Shown here: one piece after another, positions 48,334 through 57,512 of the stretch
Layout: each line of letters begins with the position of its first letter
Position numbering within the stretch: the stretch's first letter is position 1
NCBI RefSeq assembly: GCF_030284385.1
Contig: NZ_CP127221.1
Location: 992,001 to 1,056,000, forward strand
Origin: Altererythrobacter rubellus
GTDB lineage: Bacteria > Pseudomonadota > Alphaproteobacteria > Sphingomonadales > Sphingomonadaceae
Length of the DNA stretch: 64,000 nucleotides
Reading direction: 5' to 3'
The notes under the pieces: generated by a model
The model's database searches: none
Told to the model about the DNA's origin: nothing
The model's input: the letters and a program-made list of their open reading frames with translations, nothing else
Position numbers and translations under genes: made by a program

Positions 48334-49298
48334 TCCGTTCTGTCATCCTCGGCAGCGGCTCTGCGCTACCAGCGAAGGTCGTCACCAATGCGGAGCTTGC
48401 ACAGCGGGTTGATACGACCGACGAATGGATCGTAGAACGCACCGGTATTCGCCAACGCTATATCGCCGGAGAGGGCGAAACGACATCGAGCCTCGCGACC
48501 GAAGCTGCGCGCGCGGCGCTTGAAGATGCGGGAATAGATGCGAAGAGCATCGACCTGATCGTGCTGGCAACCGCGACACCGGACAACACATTTCCAGCAA
48601 CCGCCACCAAAGTGCAGAACGCGCTTGGTTGCAATGGCGGGATCGCTTTCGATGTCGCTGCGGTTTGCTCAGGCTTTCTATACGCGCTGACCACAGCCGA
48701 TTCGCTGATTCGCACCGGCACGGCAAAGCGCGCTTTGGTCATTGGCGCAGAGACATTTAGCCGCATTCTCGATTGGGAAGACCGGACGACCTGCGTTCTG
48801 TTCGGTGATGGCGCGGGCGCGGTGGTTTTGGAAGCTTCTGAAGCTGAAGGCTCGAAACGCGCCGGGCTGCTCGGTAGCCGGCTACACGCAGATGGCGCGC
48901 AGCATGATCTGCTCTATGTCGATGGCGGGCCGTCGACCACGCAAACGGTGGGCCATTTGCGCATGAGAGGCCGCGAAGTGTTCCGCCATGCCGTCGTGAA
49001 TCTGGCTGAGGTATTAGGCGAAGTCCTTGAAGATTCAGGTGTTTCAGTTGATGAGATCGACTGGGTGGTTCCGCATCAAGCCAACAAGCGCATTCTGGAT
49101 GCAACCGCGAAGAAGCTCGGCATTGCGAGTGAGAAAGTGATCGTGACAGTCGATCAGCACGCCAATACTTCGGCCGCATCTGTGCCACTTGCGTTCGATG
49201 TTGCGCGCAGGGATGGCCGCATCAAATCTGGTGATCTGGTGATGTTCGAGGCGATGGGCGGCGGCTTCACCTGGGGGGCGTGCCTCGCGCGCATGTGA
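48330..49298 (+). CDS. fabH: Beta-ketoacyl-ACP synthase III
   Basis: Condenses acetyl-CoA with malonyl-ACP to start fatty-acid synthesis. The 322-residue product has the catalytic Cys in [17 protein letters not shown], the His in [20 protein letters not shown] and the Asn in [15 protein letters not shown], plus [14 protein letters not shown] near the N-terminus. Translation starts at GTG (48330), overlapping the plsX stop. Full length. Confidence 0.97.
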   Translation: MIRSVILGSGSALPAKVVTNAELAQRVDTTDEWIVERTGIRQRYIAGEGETTSSLATEAARAALEDAGIDAKSIDLIVLATATPDNTFPATATKVQNALGCNGGIAFDVAAVCSGFLYALTTADSLIRTGTAKRALVIGAETFSRILDWEDRTTCVLFGDGAGAVVLEASEAEGSKRAGLLGSRLHADGAQHDLLYVDGGPSTTQTVGHLRMRGREVFRHAVVNLAEVLGEVLEDSGVSVDEIDWVVPHQANKRILDATAKKLGIASEKVIVTVDQHANTSAASVPLAFDVARRDGRIKSGDLVMFEAMGGGFTWGACLARM

Positions 49299-49325
49299 AC
49301 AAGTTAGTTGGTCAATGTCCTGAAA

Positions 49326-49345
49326 TTTGCCAAAATTCTGGCAAA
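49326..49345. promoter_or_regulatory. 20-nt palindrome upstream of ihfA
   Basis: TTTGCCA (49326-49332), AAATTC, TGGCAAA (49339-49345): a perfect 7-6-7 inverted repeat about 50 bp before the ihfA start, in an AT-rich stretch between fabH and ihfA. No T-run follows, so an operator is more likely than a terminator. Confidence 0.45.
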
Positions 49346-49394
49346 ATCATACGGTAGGTTGATCGATAGGGGATATAGATTGGGGAGAATGCGT

Positions 49395-49697
49395 ATGATG
49401 CGTTCGGTGGGCACGCTAACACGCGCGGATCTGGCAGAGACGATTAATCGCAAGATGGGGCTGTCGCGCGCAGAGTCGCTCGATATGGTCGAAGCAATTC
49501 TTGAAGAGATGTCGAAAGCTTTGGAAGCGGGTGAGAACGTAAAGATCTCGGGCTTTGGTACATTCGTTCTGCGCGATAAACGCCAGCGGATCGGCCGTAA
49601 CCCTAAAACCGGCGTTGAAGTTCCGATTACGCAGCGCCGCGTCATGACATTTCGCGCGAGCCAGCTGCTCAAAGAGAAGATTGCGAAAGCGAGCTAA
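49395..49697 (+). CDS. ihfA: Integration host factor alpha subunit
   Basis: A 100-residue HU/IHF-type DNA-bending protein. It has [20 protein letters not shown], then [40 protein letters not shown] and [19 protein letters not shown]; the beta-arm GRNPKTG and RRVMTFRAS fit IHF-alpha. Three closely spaced start codons exist (49389, 49395, 49398); 49395 has the best distance from GGGGAG. The gene is followed after 3 bp by a MerR gene, as in many alphaproteobacteria. Confidence 0.94.
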   Translation: MMRSVGTLTRADLAETINRKMGLSRAESLDMVEAILEEMSKALEAGENVKISGFGTFVLRDKRQRIGRNPKTGVEVPITQRRVMTFRASQLLKEKIAKAS

Positions 49698-49700
49698 GCG

Positions 49701-50090
49701 ATGAGTGACTTCGCAGATGGCAAGGACGAAGGAGCTCTCCGAACCATCGGCGAAGTCAGCGACGCGCTCGGGATCAAGCAGCACGTTTTACGGTATTGGG
49801 AGCAACAGTTCCCGATGCTCAAACCTTTGAAGCGCAGCGGCGGGCGGCGGTACTATCGGCCTGCTGATGTGGAGCTGGTTGAAACGATCGACCGGCTTGT
49901 GAACCGCGAAGGTTACACTCTCAAAGGCGCCAAATCGGCGATTCGAGAAGGCAAAGGTGCGGCTGCAAGGCCGTCACTTGCCGAGCAAACCAGTTCGGTT
50001 ATTTCAGTCGCAACGAATAACGATGTTGGCGATGTGCTTGCGCAACTGAAATCGATCCGTTCCCGTCTGGAGGCTGCGCTAGAGGCCTAG
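49701..50090 (+). CDS. MerR family transcriptional regulator
   Basis: A 129-residue regulator with an N-terminal MerR winged helix-turn-helix: LRTIGEVSDALGIKQHVLRY, WEQQFPMLKPLKRSGGRRYY, RPADVELVETIDRLV. A short C-terminal helix follows. It lacks the cysteine-rich metal-binding tail of MerR/CueR types. In alphaproteobacteria this gene is commonly directly downstream of ihfA, and its target is unknown. Confidence 0.9.
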   Translation: MSDFADGKDEGALRTIGEVSDALGIKQHVLRYWEQQFPMLKPLKRSGGRRYYRPADVELVETIDRLVNREGYTLKGAKSAIREGKGAAARPSLAEQTSSVISVATNNDVGDVLAQLKSIRSRLEAALEA

Positions 50091-50095
50091 CGCGC

Positions 50096-50515
50096 TCAGC
50101 GAAACGCGAAGTCGACTGCGACGCGGCACTGCGCATTGGAGCCGAACTGGCGCCATACATCCGCGCAGATTGCTTGATCTGGCCCGCCTGCATTGCGGTA
50201 CTTGACCCACAGACCGTTCAACGTGTGCGTTCGTCCAGATGAAGCAGCACGTGTGTTGTGTTCGCGCAGTATGGAAATCACTTCCGACACACGATCATAG
50301 CCCTGACCGGGCTTGACCACGAAGAGGAAGAAATTCTCATTCCTTGAATCGGCGCATTCGAACGCAAAGCCCCGCTCAGTGTAGTGAAGCACGGTGCGGC
50401 TGCATTGCACCTGTTGCTCGGTTCGGTTGGCTTACGCCTGCGTTGCGGAAGGAATGGATAGAGATGCCGCGGCGGCAAACCCCATTCCTAGAGTTCCTGC
50501 CATCATTCGCATCAT
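50096..50515 (-). pseudogene. Small secreted protein gene interrupted by an in-frame stop
   Basis: A strong Shine-Dalgarno (AAGGAGGGG) precedes ATG at 50515 and a signal peptide reading MMRMMAGTLGMGFAAAASL, ending SATQA. The next codon is TAA (50432-50434), exactly at the predicted cleavage site. The same frame then continues for 112 codons, ANRTEQQVQCSRTVLHYTER onwards, to a proper stop, with several cysteines (a secreted domain). The total is 420 nt in a single frame, so one base change (for example CAA to TAA) explains it. I do not recognise the mature domain. If the base is real the protein is not exported and the gene is probably dead. Confidence 0.7.
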
Positions 50516-50532
50516 ATCATCCCCTCCTTCGA

Positions 50533-53500
50533 TTATTCTGCGGCCATCAACTCCGCTTCGCCCAGATCGACGCTGACCAGTCGCGAGATGCCCTTCTCGG
50601 CCATCGTCACGCCGAAAAGGCGGTGCATCCGGCTCATTGTGACGGCATTGTGGGTCACAATCAAATATCGCGTCGCAGTGTCGCGCACCATGGAATCGAG
50701 CAAGTCGCAGAACCGCTCGATATTGGCATCATCAAGCGGTGCATCGACTTCGTCCAACACGCAGATTGGCGCTGGATTGGTCAGGAACAAGGCAAAGATC
50801 AGCGCTGTCGCGGTCAGGGCCTGTTCGCCGCCTGATAACAGGCTGAGGCTCTGTAATCGCTTGCCCGGCGGTTGTGCGTAGATCTCCAGCCCAGCTTCCA
50901 GCGGATCATCGCTGTCGACCAGCGCGAGATGCGCCTGTCCGCCTTCGAACAGCCGCGTAAACAGCTTACGGAAGTGGCCATCGACTTCTTCGAACGCCGC
51001 GCGCAGACGCTCGCGTCCCTCGCGGTTGAGATTACCGATCGAACCGCGCAGACGGTTTACCGCTTCAGCAAGCTCGGCCTGTTCAGTCGCGCTGGCGCCA
51101 TGCTCTTCCTCGATCCGCTTCAGTTCTTCAGCCGCGACGAGATTGACCGGTCCGATACGCTCACGGCTGGCGGTCAGACGTTCCATCTCGTCCGATTCCG
51201 CACTGGCATCCTTGATCTGTTCGGGTTCAAATTCGAACCGATCAGCCAGCATCGGGGGTGGGCATTGGAATCGCTCGCCTGAAATACGTGCCATTTCGCC
51301 GCGCCGCGCTTCTTCGTTTTCAGCGCGTGCGGCGAGGCCAGCGCGGGCTTCGCGCTGGGTTGCGAGCGTTTCGTTGACTTCGGCAAAGGCGCGATCGGCG
51401 GCGTCGAGCTTGGCTTGTGTTTCAGCGACCACGTCTTCTGCCTGTGCAAGCTCTTTGCCGAGCTTTTCGCGCATGACATCGCCTTGCTCGATTTCTTCGA
51501 TCAGGCCGGCTGGCTTGGCCGCGACAACGTTGCGCTCTTCTTCAATCTCTTCGAGCCGCCGTGCGACTTCGGCCAAGCGGCGTTCGGCTTCGCCTGAGCG
51601 CGCTTCCCAATTGGCCTTGTCAGAGGATTGCGCGGCCAAGCGCTCTAGTGCAACCGCCAGTCCTTGGTCATGCGCGGCCATTTCCGCTGCTGTGCCCTGT
51701 ACTCCGCTCCGAGCCGCTTCATTGCGTGCCTGGGCTGCTTCCAGAGACGCACGGCCTGCGTCGGGAGAGGGCAGATCCGCCCGCTTCGCCTCTGCGGCCT
51801 CCAACTCCTTGGTGGCTGCACTCAGATCGTCCGCAAGACCTGCCTTGGCTTCGCTTAGCTCTTTACTGCGCAGCGCATGACGTTCGCGCACTGCTTCGGC
51901 CTGGTCGAGCGCGCGCAAGGCCTGCCGTTCTTCATTTGCCGCTTCGGACAATTCGCGTTCACGTGCCACCAGGCTGGTCTGTAGCGCGGTCAACTCATCG
52001 CGAATGGTTCGCTCGGATGCTTCTGCGGTTTCGGCTGCCGAGCGCAGCGCTGGCAATTGCTTCTCCAGCTCTTCCAGCCGGTTCGCCGCTTCAAGGCGTG
52101 CGGCCTCCGCTGCGCCTTCGCCGCGCGCGATAAACCCGTCCCAACGGCGCAAATGCCCACCGCGCGTGACCAGCCATTCGCCCGGCTGCAAATCGCGACC
52201 GTCATCGCTTTCGGCAAAATGGACCAGCGCAAGCCGTGCTTTCAGCTCGGCAGGGCAATTGGTAATGTGCGTAAGCATGCTGTCAGGCACGTTTGACGGA
52301 GCGTTGCCGCCGGTCCAGAAACGTCCGTCGCTGCCGTCTTCCGGCCTGCCCAATGGTGATTTACCGTCGCGGCCCAGAACGGCAGCCAATGCCCGCTCAT
52401 AGCCCCTTTTGACGGCGATATTGTCGAGCGCGGCGGGAAGGCCAGCACGGTTCTTCGCCTGGCGTTCACGCGCCTCGCGATCACGCACCAGCGCATTGTA
52501 TTCGCGCTCGATCCCGGCCAGTTCAGCCTTGGCAGAGGCTGTCGCTGATCCTGCTTCATCGCGCTGCTCCTGCAGTTCCGCCTTGCGCGCCTGCGCGGTT
52601 TCCAGTTCGCTGCGCAAGTCAGCCAGTGCTTTCGCAGCACGCTCGGCATCTTTGCGCGCTTGCTCAACCGCGGCGATTGGATCACCGTTTCCGGTCAGCT
52701 CTTCCAGCTGCCGTTCGATGCGCGCTTGATCTTCCTGCAGCCGAGAAAGGCGAGACTTGGCTTGCGCAATTTCGGCCTCGGCAACACGCCATTCAGCCTC
52801 GACACCCGCATGATCGGCGGTCGCCTTGGCCAGTGCCAGCTCTGCGGCGCGTGACACGCGCTCGGCTTCTTCGGCCTTGCGCGCGATTTCCGGGCGGCGT
52901 GCCTCGTCTTCCTCCAGCGCAGCCTTGCTTGCAGCAATGTCGCGCTCCAGCCGTTTCAGCGCTTCGGTCGCATCAGTCGTAATGCGGCCTGCGTCGCCGC
53001 GGTCTTCTTCCAACCGGGTCCTTTGCCGATCAAGGTCCGCTAACCGTTGTTCGGCTGCTTCCAGCTGGCTGGTGAGCGCCGCCATGCGGTGTCCATGCGC
53101 GCTGGCATCATCGCGCCGGTCCGCCAGCTCGTCGCGCGCTTCAGCTACGGTGTGTGCTGCAGCGGCCTGGGCCTTTTGCGCCTCGTCCGCAGCTTGCTTT
53201 GCGGCGACCACGCGATCATCAGCCTTTTTAGCAGCCTCACGCGCTTCTTCAGCCATCCGCGCTGCATCGCGCCAGCGGGCATAGAGCAAGCGGGCCTCGG
53301 CCACTTTGATCTGTTCGGATAGTTTGGTGTAGCGCTCTGCCTGCTTTGCCTGTCGCCGCAAGGACGACATTTGCGAATCCAGCCCGGCCATCAAATCTTC
53401 AAGCCGCTCCAGGTTCTTTTCCGTCGAGCGTAGCTTGCTCTCTGCGTCCTTTCGGCGCACGTGAAGTCCGGCAATGCCGGCTGCTTCTTCCAGCATTTGC

Positions 53501-53955
53501 CGGCGTTCGGTCGGCTTGGCAGAGATGACTTGTGCGATCTTGCCCTGGCTCACGAGCGCGGGACTGTGTGCGCCGGTCGCGGCATCGGCAAAGGTCAGCG
53601 CCACGTCTTTCGCACGCACGTCCCGCCCGTTTACGCGATAGGCGCTGCCCGCCCCGCGTTCGATCCGGCGGGTGACCTCCAGTTCTTCATTGTCATCGTC
53701 GCGACCTTGAAGAATGACTTCGGCGAAGTCGCGCTGTGGCCGTGTCTCTGTGCCTGCAAAGATAACATCATCCATCCCGCCCGAGCGCATGGATTTGGGC
53801 GAGTTTTCGCCCATGACCCAGCGGATCGCTTCGAGCAGGTTGGATTTTCCGCAACCGTTGGGGCCGACAACGCCGGTTAGGCCCGGCTCCACACGCAATT
53901 CAGCCGGCTCTACAAAGCTCTTGAAACCACTGAGCTTTAGCCGGTGAATCTCCAT
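50533..53955 (-). CDS. smc: Chromosome segregation protein SMC
   Basis: A 1140-residue condensin ATPase. The N-terminal Walker A is GPNGCGKSNLLEAIRWVMGE. Long coiled coils (about 165-495 and 630-970) flank a hinge (about 500-630). The C-terminal signature is SLLSGGEQALTATALIFA and the Walker B ICVLDEVDAPLDDANIERF. Length is typical of alphaproteobacterial SMC. It lies 29 bp after a thioredoxin-fold gene on the same strand; the scpA/scpB partners are elsewhere. Confidence 0.97.
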   Translation of the reverse strand: MEIHRLKLSGFKSFVEPAELRVEPGLTGVVGPNGCGKSNLLEAIRWVMGENSPKSMRSGGMDDVIFAGTETRPQRDFAEVILQGRDDDNEELEVTRRIERGAGSAYRVNGRDVRAKDVALTFADAATGAHSPALVSQGKIAQVISAKPTERRQMLEEAAGIAGLHVRRKDAESKLRSTEKNLERLEDLMAGLDSQMSSLRRQAKQAERYTKLSEQIKVAEARLLYARWRDAARMAEEAREAAKKADDRVVAAKQAADEAQKAQAAAAHTVAEARDELADRRDDASAHGHRMAALTSQLEAAEQRLADLDRQRTRLEEDRGDAGRITTDATEALKRLERDIAASKAALEEDEARRPEIARKAEEAERVSRAAELALAKATADHAGVEAEWRVAEAEIAQAKSRLSRLQEDQARIERQLEELTGNGDPIAAVEQARKDAERAAKALADLRSELETAQARKAELQEQRDEAGSATASAKAELAGIEREYNALVRDREARERQAKNRAGLPAALDNIAVKRGYERALAAVLGRDGKSPLGRPEDGSDGRFWTGGNAPSNVPDSMLTHITNCPAELKARLALVHFAESDDGRDLQPGEWLVTRGGHLRRWDGFIARGEGAAEAARLEAANRLEELEKQLPALRSAAETAEASERTIRDELTALQTSLVARERELSEAANEERQALRALDQAEAVRERHALRSKELSEAKAGLADDLSAATKELEAAEAKRADLPSPDAGRASLEAAQARNEAARSGVQGTAAEMAAHDQGLAVALERLAAQSSDKANWEARSGEAERRLAEVARRLEEIEEERNVVAAKPAGLIEEIEQGDVMREKLGKELAQAEDVVAETQAKLDAADRAFAEVNETLATQREARAGLAARAENEEARRGEMARISGERFQCPPPMLADRFEFEPEQIKDASAESDEMERLTASRERIGPVNLVAAEELKRIEEEHGASATEQAELAEAVNRLRGSIGNLNREGRERLRAAFEEVDGHFRKLFTRLFEGGQAHLALVDSDDPLEAGLEIYAQPPGKRLQSLSLLSGGEQALTATALIFALFLTNPAPICVLDEVDAPLDDANIERFCDLLDSMVRDTATRYLIVTHNAVTMSRMHRLFGVTMAEKGISRLVSVDLGEAELMAAE

Positions 53956-53984
53956 GCGTGTCTATTGCCCCTCCCTAGTGCGGT

Positions 53985-54737
53985 TTATCGCGCGCCAGCG
54001 CGTTGTAGGATCGGCTCAAGGGCTTCCCACTGGTTTACGTTCAATTTTTGTCCGTTGAGGATGAAGGTTGGCGTACCAGTCAGCCCCAACTCGTTGACCT
54101 GATCCTGAGAGCGGGTCGCGATAGCTTGCACGGCGTCCGCATCGGCGAGACAGGTTCGCGCCTGATCAGCGCTCAAACCGCGCGCGCTGAAGAAGTCGAT
54201 CAAACCAGCAGCCTCTGCGATTGCCACAAAACGTTGGTCTTCCGGGAGGCTCGAAGCGGCCTCAAATGCAGCACCGTTTTGGTTCACATTGGCGAAGATA
54301 TCGTTGAGCGCGTTCCATGCTTGTGAAGATAGTGGTTCCATATTCTCCGGCTGGCCACAACGAACCAGCGAGGCAATTGTGAGGTCGATCGGATCACGCA
54401 CCAAATTGCGCAACTCCAAGCTCACGACACCTGTCGAAACATAATTCTCTTTGAGCGGAGGGGCGCCGTTCTCAGAAAAATAGGCACAACCGCCGCAAGT
54501 GTGGCTGGCATATTCGATCAGTTTCAGCGGTGCATCGGGGTTGCCGATCAGATAGCCGTCAGCGTCGGTTACCGTAACAACATCGGTCCAGCTTTGGCCC
54601 TCAGGCGCTTCAATCGCCGCAATTGGCTCACCATCGAGAGCCGCGGTATCTGCATCTTCGGTTTCACCACAGGCTGCCAGCGAAAGAGCAAGGCTGCCAG
54701 CGAGGGTGGCGGAGAGAATTCGGCGCGAGAGTTTCAT
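53985..54737 (-). CDS. DsbA-like thioredoxin-fold lipoprotein (CGGC)
   Basis: A 250-residue protein with a lipoprotein signal (LSLAAC, C23), a linker, and a DsbA-like domain with active site C81-G-G-C84 in YASHTCGGCAYFSEN. An alpha-helical insert follows with RNLVRDPIDLTIASLVRCGQ, and the cis-Pro segment is GLTGTPTFILNGQ. It is paralogous to the next gene upstream (same RDPIDLT motif). Periplasmic disulfide oxidation or isomerisation of an unknown substrate is inferred. It lies between smc and the second copy. Confidence 0.87.
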   Translation of the reverse strand: MKLSRRILSATLAGSLALSLAACGETEDADTAALDGEPIAAIEAPEGQSWTDVVTVTDADGYLIGNPDAPLKLIEYASHTCGGCAYFSENGAPPLKENYVSTGVVSLELRNLVRDPIDLTIASLVRCGQPENMEPLSSQAWNALNDIFANVNQNGAAFEAASSLPEDQRFVAIAEAAGLIDFFSARGLSADQARTCLADADAVQAIATRSQDQVNELGLTGTPTFILNGQKLNVNQWEALEPILQRAGAR

Positions 54738-54857
54738 AAGCTTTGTGAGTCCTTTGTCTCGAACGGTGAAGGCTATACCAAGCCGTGTTGGGGGTGAAGC
54801 GTGGAAACCTGCTTTCCACAGGCGCTTCCACAGGAGTCTGTGGTTAACGACCCGGCA

Positions 54858-55550
54858 TTATTGTCCGTCTGCGGGCGCAGGTTTGGTGCGTTCGTCCAGC
54901 GCGATCTGAAGTTCCTGCCAGCGATGGACACCGTCCAGTAGTCGATCATTGATGGTAAAACTGGGCGTTCCGCGAATGCCAAGGCGTTCTGAGTCGGCTC
55001 GTGAGGCCTGAATCAATTTGGTTTCCTTGGCGCTGTCTGCCAGGCATCGATCAACTTCTGACCTCTGATAGCCGCGTGTTTCCATAATTTCGTAGAAATC
55101 GAGGTCGCTGGCGATGGCGCGGTGGGCTGCGGCGCGATCGGGTACTGACCAGCGCTGTTGCTGGGCCGGCGTGGAATTGACGGCAATCGGGAACCACTCG
55201 TTCTGCTTCAGCATGAAAATCGAGTGGTTCTGCGCAAACTTATCAGGGGCGCCGCAATGGGTCAGCATGGCCGCGGTCAGATCAATCGGGTCGCGCAGCA
55301 TATGGCGGATCTCGACCGATACCTTGCCAGAGCGAACATATACGAGTTTCAGCACAGGGTCGCCGCTGCGAGCAAACTCGGCGCAATGGCTGCAAGTATA
55401 GCTGACATATTCTGCCAGCTTGATTTCCGCATCGGGGTTACCGATCAAATGCCCTGCAGGGGTCTCAGTGACGGTTACGGCCCAATTGGTAGCAAACCCG
55501 GTGCTCAGCACCATCGCACCAGCCAAAAACGCTGTCTTTGCAGCCTTCAT
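54858..55550 (-). CDS. DsbA-like thioredoxin-fold secreted protein (CSHC)
   Basis: A 230-residue protein with a signal-like N-terminus (about 1-22) and a DsbA-like domain with active site C53-S-H-C56 in YVSYTCSHCAEFARSG, insert RHMLRDPIDLTAAMLTHCG and cis-Pro segment GIRGTPSFTINDR. It shares the GHLIGNPDA opening and the RDPIDLT insert with the neighbouring lipoprotein, so the two are tandem paralogs with different active-site dipeptides (SH versus GG). The ATG at 55550 overlaps the stop of the DciA-like gene (ATGA). Confidence 0.87.
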   Translation of the reverse strand: MKAAKTAFLAGAMVLSTGFATNWAVTVTETPAGHLIGNPDAEIKLAEYVSYTCSHCAEFARSGDPVLKLVYVRSGKVSVEIRHMLRDPIDLTAAMLTHCGAPDKFAQNHSIFMLKQNEWFPIAVNSTPAQQQRWSVPDRAAAHRAIASDLDFYEIMETRGYQRSEVDRCLADSAKETKLIQASRADSERLGIRGTPSFTINDRLLDGVHRWQELQIALDERTKPAPADGQ

Positions 55551-56095
55551 TCCGATCTTTCCTCTTTGTCTGTCATCGTTCGCGCGAGCGATTCCAGCAC
55601 AGCGCGCATTTCAGGATCGCCAATATCGCGCAAACTGTCTCCCAATTCCATCGGGATCGGCTTGAGCGACGGCGGCGCTTTGGCGGGCGTTTCAGCAGAT
55701 GGCGGCTTAACCGCGCCTTGCCGGATCTTTGCTCGTGACACCGCCTTATATCCGAAAAAGCGGTTCACCCGCTCGATAATTTCCGGGATCACATGCTGGA
55801 TCAGCGGAGCATTCGCGGGCACGACCACCAATTGCAATATGCCTTCGGATTTCTCTCCAGGGGGGAAACGGATCGCCTCTGGCGCGCAAACTCTGGCATG
55901 CGTCGGGCCGACGATCTCGGGCCAGCGTGTCACGATGGAGCTTTGCACGAAGCCGAACCGGCGAAAGGCTGTTCGCCCGATTTGCGGCATCAGCTCGCCA
56001 ATAGGTTTCGCCGTGCCACCGCGCCGCCGCTGAAACGGTTTCGCGGTCTTCGCTTTGTGCCCTTTTGTGGTTTTGGAGGTTTTGTCCCGTTCCAT
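55547..56095 (-). CDS. DUF721 / DciA-like protein
   Basis: A 182-residue protein with a basic N-terminal tail and the DUF721 core: GFVQSSIVTRWPEIVGPTHA, PEAIRFPPGEKSEGILQLVV, PLIQHVIPEIIERVNRFFGY. DciA is the ancestral bacterial loader or recruiter of the replicative helicase DnaB. Whether this longer alphaproteobacterial member does this is inferred. The ATG at 56095 is preferred over an earlier frame. It is divergent from mutY with about 30 bp between starts, so promoters overlap. Confidence 0.8.
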   Translation of the reverse strand: MERDKTSKTTKGHKAKTAKPFQRRRGGTAKPIGELMPQIGRTAFRRFGFVQSSIVTRWPEIVGPTHARVCAPEAIRFPPGEKSEGILQLVVVPANAPLIQHVIPEIIERVNRFFGYKAVSRAKIRQGAVKPPSAETPAKAPPSLKPIPMELGDSLRDIGDPEMRAVLESLARTMTDKEERSE

Positions 56096-56124
56096 TGCAG
56101 CAAAGCCAATGCCATAGCGGGCAC

Positions 56125-57177
56125 GTGACCGCCAGTACGAAGACAATCGAGCACGCTTTGCTCCACTGGTATGATGTGCATGCGCGCGATCTACCCTGGC
56201 GCAATCCGCCGCGACGGGCTGTGCCGAATGATCCCGCTTGGCCTTATCGCGTTTGGCTGTCTGAAGTGATGTTGCAGCAGACCACTGTGGCTGCGGTGAA
56301 GCCCTACTTTGCGAAGTTTATTGAGACTTGGCCGACGGTCGAGGCTCTCGCAGCGGCCGACGAAGCCGATGTTATGAGCGCCTGGGCAGGGCTGGGCTAT
56401 TATTCGCGCGCCCGCAATCTGGTGAAATGTGCGCGCGAAGTGGCGACAAGCGGAGGGTTCCCGAAAACAGAGGCTGAACTGCGCGAATTGCCGGGCTTGG
56501 GCCCGTACACTGCCGCTGCGATTGCCGCGATCGCGTTTGATGAGCGCGCCGTGGTGGTTGATGCAAATGTCGAGCGGGTAGTATCGCGGCTATTCAATAT
56601 CGAAGAGCCATTGCCCGGTGCCCGCAAGGCTATCCGAGCGCGAGCGGAGGAGATCACCCCCGCGAAACGCGCGGGCGATTTTGCCCAAGCGATGATGGAC
56701 CTTGGCTCATCACTCTGTACCACGCGCGATCCCAAGTGCCTGCTGTGTCCGCTGGCCGGGATGTGCGAGGCCAAGGCGGGCGGCGATCCGGCAAGGCTAC
56801 CCGTCAAGGCACCCAAGAAGCCCAAGCCCGAGCGCAAGGGCCGCGCATTCTGGATCGAGCGGGATGGCCCCGATGGCACAGAGATCTGGCTGGTCACACG
56901 CCCCGGCACTGGCATGTTGGGCGGGATGCGCGCCTTGCCCGATGACGGCTGGAGCGCGCAGGCAGACGGATCAGGCATGGCTCCTTTCGCGGGAGCTGCC
57001 CAAACGCTTGGTGCGGTGCGGCACGTCTTCACTCATGCGTCACTCACGCTTGAAGTGGTGCGGCTCGACGCGGCGCCGGGGGGTGAGGGCGAGTGGTGGC
57101 CGCTCCAGAAAATAGAGGATGTGGGGCTACCGACACTCTTCGCCAAGGCTGCGCGACTGGCGCTGGCGCAGCGTTAG
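56125..57177 (+). CDS. mutY: Adenine DNA glycosylase MutY
   Basis: Removes adenine paired with 8-oxoguanine. The 350-residue product has DLPWR, the catalytic Glu in WLSEVMLQQTTVAAV, the helix-hairpin-helix LPGLGPYTAAAIAAIAF, the catalytic Asp in VVVDANVERVVSR, and the [4Fe-4S] loop CTTRDPKCLLCPLAGMC with C-x6-C-x2-C-x5-C spacing. A C-terminal Nudix-like 8-oxoG recognition domain follows. The start is GTG at 56125; an upstream open frame overlaps the divergent DciA-like gene. Confidence 0.95.
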   Translation: MTASTKTIEHALLHWYDVHARDLPWRNPPRRAVPNDPAWPYRVWLSEVMLQQTTVAAVKPYFAKFIETWPTVEALAAADEADVMSAWAGLGYYSRARNLVKCAREVATSGGFPKTEAELRELPGLGPYTAAAIAAIAFDERAVVVDANVERVVSRLFNIEEPLPGARKAIRARAEEITPAKRAGDFAQAMMDLGSSLCTTRDPKCLLCPLAGMCEAKAGGDPARLPVKAPKKPKPERKGRAFWIERDGPDGTEIWLVTRPGTGMLGGMRALPDDGWSAQADGSGMAPFAGAAQTLGAVRHVFTHASLTLEVVRLDAAPGGEGEWWPLQKIEDVGLPTLFAKAARLALAQR

Positions 57178-57395
57178 AAAATTCCACCGCCAAGGGTCAG
57201 ACGGACAGCCGCGATCAAGAGAATAACGAGGCAGAAATTCCGCCCGCCGTCACTCGAAGATATCTGGCCTATAATCAGGCCGATCACGATCAACGGAAGC
57301 GCGATCCAGTTGGCCCAGCCCAGAAAAGGGATAGTTGCGGGGATGACAATCACCAGAGAGATGATGCCGATGATGTATGAGAGCACGTTGAACAT
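57174..57395 (-). CDS. Small two-helix membrane protein
   Basis: A 73-residue hydrophobic protein with two predicted membrane segments (about 5-45, LSYIIGIISLVIVIPATIPF, and about 50-70), a loop with SSSDGGRN, and the ending LGGGIF. The stop overlaps the mutY stop by 4 bp on the other strand. There is no clear Shine-Dalgarno before the ATG. I do not recognise it; a longer frame upstream adds no similarity. A real but unclassified gene is more likely than not, because of the alternation of hydrophobic and polar residues. Confidence 0.5.
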   Translation of the reverse strand: MFNVLSYIIGIISLVIVIPATIPFLGWANWIALPLIVIGLIIGQISSSDGGRNFCLVILLIAAVRLTLGGGIF

Positions 57396-57512
57396 GTGTG
57401 TTATATGACCACAACACCGAACAGTTTCAAGACTCAATCTATCGATCAATTGACCAAGCGTGCCCAATCGCTCAAACACCCTCGGAAATAGATTTCGAAA
57501 GAGGACGCATAA

